NCBI GenBank assembly: GCA_021769865.1
Contig: JAETSB010000011.1
Span: 1 to 56,644, forward strand
Direction: 5' to 3'
Length of the DNA stretch: 56,644 nt
DNA from: Oscillospiraceae bacterium
GTDB lineage: Bacteria; Bacillota; Clostridia; Oscillospirales; Oscillospiraceae
Shown here: piece after piece, positions 51,951 to 56,644 of the stretch
How the letters are laid out: each line of letters starts with the position of its first letter
How positions within the stretch are numbered: the first letter of the stretch is position 1
The notes under the pieces: model-generated
Seen by the model: only the letters and a program-made list of their open reading frames with translations
Database searches by the model: none
Told to the model about the DNA's origin: nothing
Translations under genes and position numbers: made by a program

Positions 51951-53060
51951 ATGGAGAATATCAAGAAAAACTTTGGCTTCGGCGCGATGCGCCTGCCCAT
52001 GAAGGACGGCGAGGTGGATATCCCCCAGACCTGCCGGATGGTGGACGCCTTTCTGGAGGCGGGCTTCAACTACTTCGACACCGCCCACGGCTACCTGGAC
52101 GGCAAGAGCGAGCCGGCCCTGCGGGAGTGCCTCACCAGCCGCTATCCCCGGGAGCGCTATGTGCTGACCACCAAGCTCAGCGGATATCTGTTCAAGACGG
52201 AGGCGGATATCCGGCCCCTCTTCCAGCGTCAGCTGGGGGACTGCGGCGTGGACTACTTCGACTTCTACCTGATGCACGCCCAGGGCGTGGAGAATTTCGC
52301 GCATTTCAAGAGGTGCCGCGCCTATGAGACGGCGCTGGAGCTGAAGGCGGAGGGGAAAATCCGCCATTTCGGCATCTCCTTCCACGACCGGGCGGCGGTA
52401 TTGGAGCAGATTCTGACGGAGTACCCCCAGATCGAGGCGGTCCAGATCCAGTTCAACTACGTAGACTACGACGACCCCGCCGTGGAGAGCCGGAAATGCT
52501 ACGAGGTCTGCCGGAAATTCCAAAAGCCGGCCATTGTCATGGAGCCGGTGAAGGGCGGAAATCTGGTGAATCTTCCCCCGAAGGCCGCGGAGATCCTGGA
52601 GGCGCTTCACGGCGGAAGCCCCGCCAGCTATGCCATCCGGTTCGCCGCCGGGTTTGAGGGGATGATGATGGTCCTCTCCGGCATGAGCAGCCTGGAGCAG
52701 ATGGAGGAAAACATCCGCTTCATGAAGGATTTCCGGCCCTTAAACGACCGGGAGCTGGAAGCCGTCGGCAGGGTGCGGGAGGTGTTCCGCTCGATGAATC
52801 TGATCCCCTGCACCGCCTGCCGCTACTGCACGGAGGGATGCCCGCAGAAAATTTCCATCCCGGACCTGTTCGCGGTGATGAACACCAAGCAGATTTACCA
52901 CGACTGGAACGCGGACTATTACTATAACGAGGTCTACACGAAGCAGGGCGGCAAGGCCGGCAGCTGCATCAAGTGCGGAAGGTGCGAAAAAGCCTGTCCC
53001 CAGCACCTGCCCATCCGGGAGCTGCTGGAAAAGACGGCCGGGGAGTTTGAGCGTTCGTAA
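51951..53060 (+). CDS. aldo/keto reductase with C-terminal 4Fe-4S domain
   Basis: A 369-residue protein. Residues about 1-280 are an aldo/keto reductase barrel: GFGAMRLPMKDG at the start, FNYFDTAHGYLDGKSE with the catalytic Asp/Tyr, TTKLSGYLF with Lys, and DFYLMHAQG. Residues about 285-350 are a bacterial ferredoxin-like domain with two cysteine clusters, CTACRYCTEGCP and CIKCGRCEKACP. Such enzymes reduce aldehydes or quinones in anaerobes. ATG follows GGAGGAATCAAT. It is coupled to the CMD gene and the MerR-type promoter; the substrate is not known. Confidence 0.93.
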   Translation: MENIKKNFGFGAMRLPMKDGEVDIPQTCRMVDAFLEAGFNYFDTAHGYLDGKSEPALRECLTSRYPRERYVLTTKLSGYLFKTEADIRPLFQRQLGDCGVDYFDFYLMHAQGVENFAHFKRCRAYETALELKAEGKIRHFGISFHDRAAVLEQILTEYPQIEAVQIQFNYVDYDDPAVESRKCYEVCRKFQKPAIVMEPVKGGNLVNLPPKAAEILEALHGGSPASYAIRFAAGFEGMMMVLSGMSSLEQMEENIRFMKDFRPLNDRELEAVGRVREVFRSMNLIPCTACRYCTEGCPQKISIPDLFAVMNTKQIYHDWNADYYYNEVYTKQGGKAGSCIKCGRCEKACPQHLPIRELLEKTAGEFERS

Positions 53061-53081
53061 TCCAGCTTGAAGATAAAGGCG

Positions 53082-53110
53082 AGGGCCGGGGCATTTCAGG
53101 CCCCGGCCCT
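53082..53110. terminator. terminator after the aldo/keto reductase gene
   Basis: Perfect 11-bp stem AGGGCCGGGGC (53082-53092) / GCCCCGGCCCT (53100-53110), just before the end of the convergent GH25 gene. Confidence 0.8.
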
Positions 53111-53117
53111 TGTCCCG

Positions 53118-54062
53118 TTAAAAAGCCAGGTCCAGGTCCACCTCTCCCTGGACGCCGTCCACACGGCCGGTGTGGGAGTACTGCCACAGGTCAAAGTGGT
53201 AGTAAAAGTCCGGCACGGCGCCGTACTCCGCCAGCCACAGCTCATAGTCCGTCAGCTCCCGCAGGTCGTAGCGCAGATAGCCCTGGGTCTGGTTGAAATA
53301 GACCGCCGGGCGGTAGCCTGCGTCCTCGATCCGCTTGCAAAAGGCGGCGGCGCAGCGGGTCATCGCCTCTCCGTCCAGGCCGTCGGTGCGGGCCTCGTCC
53401 CCGGTGATGGGCTCCCAGTCAAAGGCCACGGGAAAGGCGAGGGCCTGTCCGTCCAGGACGTCCAGGACGTAGTCCGCCTCTTCCTCCGCCTCCTCCGGGG
53501 TGACGGCCTGGGAGAAGAAATAAACGCCGACCTCCAGCCCGGCGTCCAGCGCTCCCTGGAGGTTCCGTTCAAAGACCTCGTCCAGGAACAGGCCGCCCTC
53601 GGTGTAGCCCCGGTGGCCCAGCCGGAGGATGGCGAAGTCGACGCCGTCCGCCGCCACCGCCGGCCAGTCGATCTCCTTTTGGTGGGTGGACACGTCGATG
53701 CCCGCCCTGGCCCGCCGGCCGTTCTTCTCATAGGTGACCCTGCCCTTCTCGTCCAGGCCGAACGCGTCCGCGTCATAGGGGTTCAGGGGCATCCCCTCCA
53801 GGGGCTCCAGGACCATATCGCCGAAGCGGAACGTGATGGGCTCGTTCTCCGCGCCGGGGGGGAGCTCCGGCTCCCGGTTCCCCCGCAGGACGAGGAACAG
53901 CGCTGTCCCGGCGACGATCAGCGCGACGAGGGAGACCGCCAGGGACAGGGCGCTCAGCCCGGCCTGGGGAGGCCGCGCGGCGGGAGCCCTCTGCCGGCGG
54001 CCCCCAGCCGGGACCGCCGGTTCCCGCTCCTTCCGCTCCAGTTCAGACAGGCTGTCGTTCAT
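53118..54062 (-). CDS. GH25 muramidase with N-terminal membrane anchor
   Basis: A 314-residue glycoside hydrolase family 25 (lysozyme) protein that cleaves beta-1,4 bonds in peptidoglycan. The N-terminal 40 residues are cytoplasmic and charged, a TM anchor lies at about 42-63 (SLAVSLVALIVAGTALFLVL), and the catalytic domain is extracytoplasmic: RARAGIDVSTHQKEIDW with the first Asp, VGVYFFSQAVTPEEAEEEADYVL, and VAFDWEPI containing the Asp/Glu pair. It ends DLWQYSHTGRVDGVQGEVDLDL. The start at 54062 follows GGAGG at 9 bases; ATG 54077 is an alternative without a ribosome site. Monocistronic. Confidence 0.92.
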   Translation of the reverse strand: MNDSLSELERKEREPAVPAGGRRQRAPAARPPQAGLSALSLAVSLVALIVAGTALFLVLRGNREPELPPGAENEPITFRFGDMVLEPLEGMPLNPYDADAFGLDEKGRVTYEKNGRRARAGIDVSTHQKEIDWPAVAADGVDFAILRLGHRGYTEGGLFLDEVFERNLQGALDAGLEVGVYFFSQAVTPEEAEEEADYVLDVLDGQALAFPVAFDWEPITGDEARTDGLDGEAMTRCAAAFCKRIEDAGYRPAVYFNQTQGYLRYDLRELTDYELWLAEYGAVPDFYYHFDLWQYSHTGRVDGVQGEVDLDLAF

Positions 54063-54155
54063 AGCGTGATCCTCCATCGTTCGACAATTTTCTCTATTAT
54101 ACCACAGAACGCCCGGCTGCGCACAACAAAATTGAAGGTTGGGCCTTGGACAAGG

Positions 54156-54184
54156 AAACCGCCCTCCCGTGGGGAGGGCGGTTT
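54156..54184. terminator. terminator of the minus-strand GNAT gene
   Basis: Perfect 13-bp stem AAACCGCCCTCCC / GGGAGGGCGGTTT with a 3-base loop. Confidence 0.85.
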
Positions 54185-54193
54185 CTTATGCGG

Positions 54194-54667
54194 TCAGCGC
54201 CGTTTTTCCATGTGGATGCAGCCCTCCTCGTCGGGGACCCCGGCGCCGTCCTGAAAGCGATACCCCAGTTTGAGGTAGAAGTCCCGGGCCGTGATGGAGG
54301 AGTGGATCACCACCCGGTCTGCCCGGAGGAAATACGCGTCCCCCTCCAGGGCCTCCATGAGCCTCCTCCCCGCGCCCCGTCCCTGATACTCCGGCAGGAC
54401 GAAAATGGTCACCAGAATGCTCTCCGTCTCGCTGCCCATGTACGCCGCAATCCCGCCGCACCCGGCGATTTTGTCCCCGTCGCAAAGGACGTAGAGATGC
54501 TCGCCGCCGGCCTGCTCCGCCAGATTGGCGGGAGAATATAGCTCCACCATCTCCCGGATGATCTCCGGGGGATAGTCCGGGGCGTTGCTGATCCGCAGCG
54601 CCCGCTCAATGACGGCGGAGGTCTCCGCCGCGTCCCGCTCCTGAAACCGCCTGATGCTGAAGTCCAT
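54194..54667 (-). CDS. GNAT family N-acetyltransferase
   Basis: A 157-residue GNAT with FSIRRFQERDAAETSAVIERAL at the N-terminus, IAGCGGIAAYMGSETESILVTIFVLPEYQGRGAGRRLMEALE (acetyl-CoA loop QGRGAGRRL near residue 95; listed as motifs), and FYLKLGYRFQDG near 132. The ATG at 54667 is preceded by GGGGGG-type sequence about 7 bases away. The N-terminal sequence resembles YafP-like enzymes and the other GNAT in the window (12414), but the two are not close paralogs. Acceptor unknown. Confidence 0.88.
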   Translation of the reverse strand: MDFSIRRFQERDAAETSAVIERALRISNAPDYPPEIIREMVELYSPANLAEQAGGEHLYVLCDGDKIAGCGGIAAYMGSETESILVTIFVLPEYQGRGAGRRLMEALEGDAYFLRADRVVIHSSITARDFYLKLGYRFQDGAGVPDEEGCIHMEKRR

Positions 54668-54916
54668 ATGTTACCCCCCAAAAAGCCGTTTTTACTTTAT
54701 GTACCCTGTCCCGGCGCCGCACAGCGCCGGAGACCAATTGTCAGTGTTTCTTCATTTTACCGTATCGGGCGGACCGCTGTCAAGACGGCGGGAATAACGG
54801 GGAAGGCCGGGCCCCCGCATTGACGGCTTCCGGTTTCTGTGATAGGTTAAAGCAAGAAGACGGCGGCAACGCATTCGCGCCGCCTGCCGGAAAAAGAGGA
54901 AAGAGGAGTGAACGCC

Positions 54917-55951
54917 ATGCAGGGAATTCCATTGGAAGAGCGCAAGGCGCTGGGGGCGCTGCTGGAGCGGCGGTCCCAGAAGGAGGTCATGGCCCGAATC
55001 CCGCAGTTCGAAACGGCGGAAATCGGGAACTTCGCCCCGCCGCCGGAGACGGTCCCCCCGTCCTTGGGAGCGCTGATGTTCAACATGGAGCGGGGAGTCC
55101 ACCTGGCGGAGATCGGGGAATTCCTGCGGGACTGCCCCGCGGTCCGGCCCTTCGACCTGATCCTGGCCAACGAGCTGGACGACGGCTGCGCCCGGTCCGG
55201 CAACCGGAACACCGCCAGGGCGCTGGCGGAGAGCTTCGGCCTGAACTACGCCTGGGGCCTGGAGTTCATTGAGCTGGTGAACGACGAGAATGAGAAGGGC
55301 TTCCACGGAAACGCGGTCTTCTCTCGCTGGCCCATCCGCCGGGCCGGAGTCATCCGCCTGCCGGAGCAGTACAACTGGTACTTTGACCGGCAAAAACGCA
55401 TCGGGGGCCGCCTGGCGGTCTTCGCCGAGCTGGACGTGGGCGGGCGGCCCCTGGGAGCCGTGTCCATCCACCTGGAGAACCGCACCCACGGCGAGGGCCG
55501 CCGTCTCCAGATGGAGGCTATCCTGAACGCCGTGGAGCGGGAGCTTCCGGACATGCCGCTGATCCTGGGCGGCGATCTGAACACCAATACCTTCGACGGC
55601 CGGGACAAGGAGGACATCGGCGCGATTGCCGGAAGCCCCGCGCTGCGCCGCCGGTGCCTGGAGGAGGTGTTTCAATATGAGGCCCTGCTGCCCATGGCGG
55701 CGGAGGCGGGGTACCGGATCGTGCCGGAGGAGCCCAGGCTGACCCGGCGCAAGCCCCTGCCCGGAGGGGACTTTCTCCCCCTTCGGCTGGACTGGCTTCT
55801 GCTGAGGGGCCTCTCCGCGGAGGAGAGCCGCATGATTTCCACCGCCCGGGAGGACCTCACTTACGCCCGCCCCGGCTCGGCGCTGGCGGCCTTCACCGGT
55901 GCGGAGCTGTCCGATCACAACGCGGTCTGGGCCATGTGCCGGCCGGACTGA
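54917..55951 (+). CDS. endonuclease/exonuclease/phosphatase (EEP) family protein
   Basis: A 344-residue cytoplasmic EEP-fold hydrolase, the family of DNase I, sphingomyelinases and inositol phosphatases. Motifs in order: FNMERGV with a metal-binding Asn (about residue 60), ANELDDGCARSGNRNTA with Glu (about 90), VSIHLENRTHGEGR with catalytic His, LGGDLNTNTFD with Asp/Asn, and SDHNAVWAM at the end with Asp-His. ATG 54917 has AGAGGAG 8 bases upstream; GTG 54908 would lie too close. The substrate is not deducible. The 249-base gap before it has no gene. Confidence 0.88.
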   Translation: MQGIPLEERKALGALLERRSQKEVMARIPQFETAEIGNFAPPPETVPPSLGALMFNMERGVHLAEIGEFLRDCPAVRPFDLILANELDDGCARSGNRNTARALAESFGLNYAWGLEFIELVNDENEKGFHGNAVFSRWPIRRAGVIRLPEQYNWYFDRQKRIGGRLAVFAELDVGGRPLGAVSIHLENRTHGEGRRLQMEAILNAVERELPDMPLILGGDLNTNTFDGRDKEDIGAIAGSPALRRRCLEEVFQYEALLPMAAEAGYRIVPEEPRLTRRKPLPGGDFLPLRLDWLLLRGLSAEESRMISTAREDLTYARPGSALAAFTGAELSDHNAVWAMCRPD

Positions 55952-56066
55952 GACTGCACCCCCTCTGTACGGCGTCCTTATTCGCCGGAAACCGCCTTTC
56001 CAATTACGACGGTTTTCCCGGTCCACCTGTCCTATAATATCCCTTGGAAAAAGGGGGCGGGGCGGC

Positions 56067-56644
56067 GTGACGGTCATCTACATCGACAGCGTGTTCGTGC
56101 TGAACGCTCTGATGGACTACCTGCTCCTCCTCTGCGCCGCCCGCCTGGCGGGGCTTCCCCTGCGGCGGAAGCGCTACGCCCTGGCGGCCCTGGCCGGGGG
56201 CGCTTATGCGGCGGCGGTGTTTCTGCCGGGGCTGGGCTTTTTGGCCCAGACGCCGGTGAAGATCGCGGCGGGGGTGCTGCTGGGCCTCATCGCCTACGGC
56301 GGGGAGGAGAAGCTGCTGCGGCTTCTGCTGCTGTTCTTCGCCGTCTCCTGCGCCATGGCGGGCTGCGTGCTGGGCTTAGGACTCCTGGCGGGGGGTGGAG
56401 TCCCGGCGGTGAACGGGGTGTTTTACACCAACGTGGACGCGAAGGCCCTGGTGATCGGCGGGACGGCGGCCTACGCCGTCCTCTCTGTGGTCTTCCGGGC
56501 GGCGGCGGGCCACGGGGTGCGGGGAGAGCTGCTGCCGGTCCGGGTCTCCATCCAGGGCCGGACGGCGGAGCTGACGGCCCTCTGGGACACGGGCAGCGGC
56601 CTCCGGGCCCCGGACGGGCGGGCGGCGCTGGTGACGGCGCCGGG
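56067..56644 (+). CDS. spoIIGA: sigma-E processing peptidase SpoIIGA, partial
   Basis: The window ends inside this gene; 192 codons are present. The start is a GTG (VIYIDSVFVLNALMDYLLLL follows), with AAAGGGGGCGGGG upstream. Five hydrophobic segments are visible, followed by the aspartic protease motif LWDTGSGL near residue 178. SpoIIGA is a membrane-embedded aspartic protease that cleaves pro-sigma-E in the mother cell during sporulation, usually encoded immediately before sigE. TATAAT lies at 56034-56039, but a -35 or Spo0A box is not obvious. Indicates a spore former. Confidence 0.93.
   Translation, partial: MTVIYIDSVFVLNALMDYLLLLCAARLAGLPLRRKRYALAALAGGAYAAAVFLPGLGFLAQTPVKIAAGVLLGLIAYGGEEKLLRLLLLFFAVSCAMAGCVLGLGLLAGGGVPAVNGVFYTNVDAKALVIGGTAAYAVLSVVFRAAAGHGVRGELLPVRVSIQGRTAELTALWDTGSGLRAPDGRAALVTAP

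Overview
The window looks like a chromosomal segment of a high-GC, spore-forming, Gram-positive anaerobe of the gut Clostridia (Oscillospiraceae-like; inferred). The reasons are strong AGGAGG-type ribosome sites, a leucine T-box, SLH surface proteins, Fe-S aldo/keto reductase and cysteine desulfidase families, and the start of the sporulation gene spoIIGA at the right edge. No rRNA or tRNA gene and no CRISPR array was seen.

Layout. 1-5.9 kb is housekeeping: the start of a beta-CASP metallohydrolase, secA, a small membrane protein, pgeF, a peptide-binding lipoprotein, and rpsU facing back. 6.16-14.2 kb is amino-acid biosynthesis: a T-box-controlled leuA-leuC-leuD-leuB operon, then thrC-GNAT-alr from a promoter that overlaps the leu terminator. 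14.3-22.1 kb is cell-surface material on the minus strand: an SLH protein with a 16-unit acidic repeat, a transglutaminase lipoprotein, and a compact type IV pilus/type II secretion-like operon (pilC, four small membrane proteins, pilT). 22.1-24.6 kb is a small mobile patch: a zinc-ribbon/AP2 protein, a serine recombinase and a dead tyrosine-integrase tail. 24.6-31.7 kb holds a membrane protein, cstA, a MoxR/VWA pair and an aminotransferase.

31.8-37.5 kb is visibly more AT-rich and looks acquired. It carries an intact Roco (LRR-Roc-COR) GTPase with an unusual C-terminal tail, two decayed sigma-factor genes back to back, and an intact GIY-YIG nuclease fused to a DUF2075 helicase-like domain. 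I infer a candidate defence island.

37.7-42.1 kb contains a BTAD-type regulator without a clear start and an ECF sigma/anti-sigma pair. A nearly identical 29-bp promoter lies before the sigma gene and before the next secreted protein, defining a small autoregulon. 42.2-48.8 kb appears to be a sulfur amino-acid catabolic regulon. A sigma-54 activator sits between two outward operons: MalY-type C-S lyase, DAACS symporter and glutaredoxin-like protein on one side, and a CyuA-type cysteine desulfidase on the other. Both have good -24/-12 promoters and shared TTGGTT motifs upstream.

49-51.3 kb has a MerR regulator with no ordinary start codon, divergent from a 19-bp-spacer promoter with a dyad, which drives an SLH gene broken by an in-frame TAA. 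51.5-56.6 kb holds a carboxymuconolactone decarboxylase/aldo-keto reductase operon (also from a MerR-type promoter), a GH25 muramidase, a GNAT, an endonuclease/exonuclease/phosphatase protein and the start of spoIIGA.
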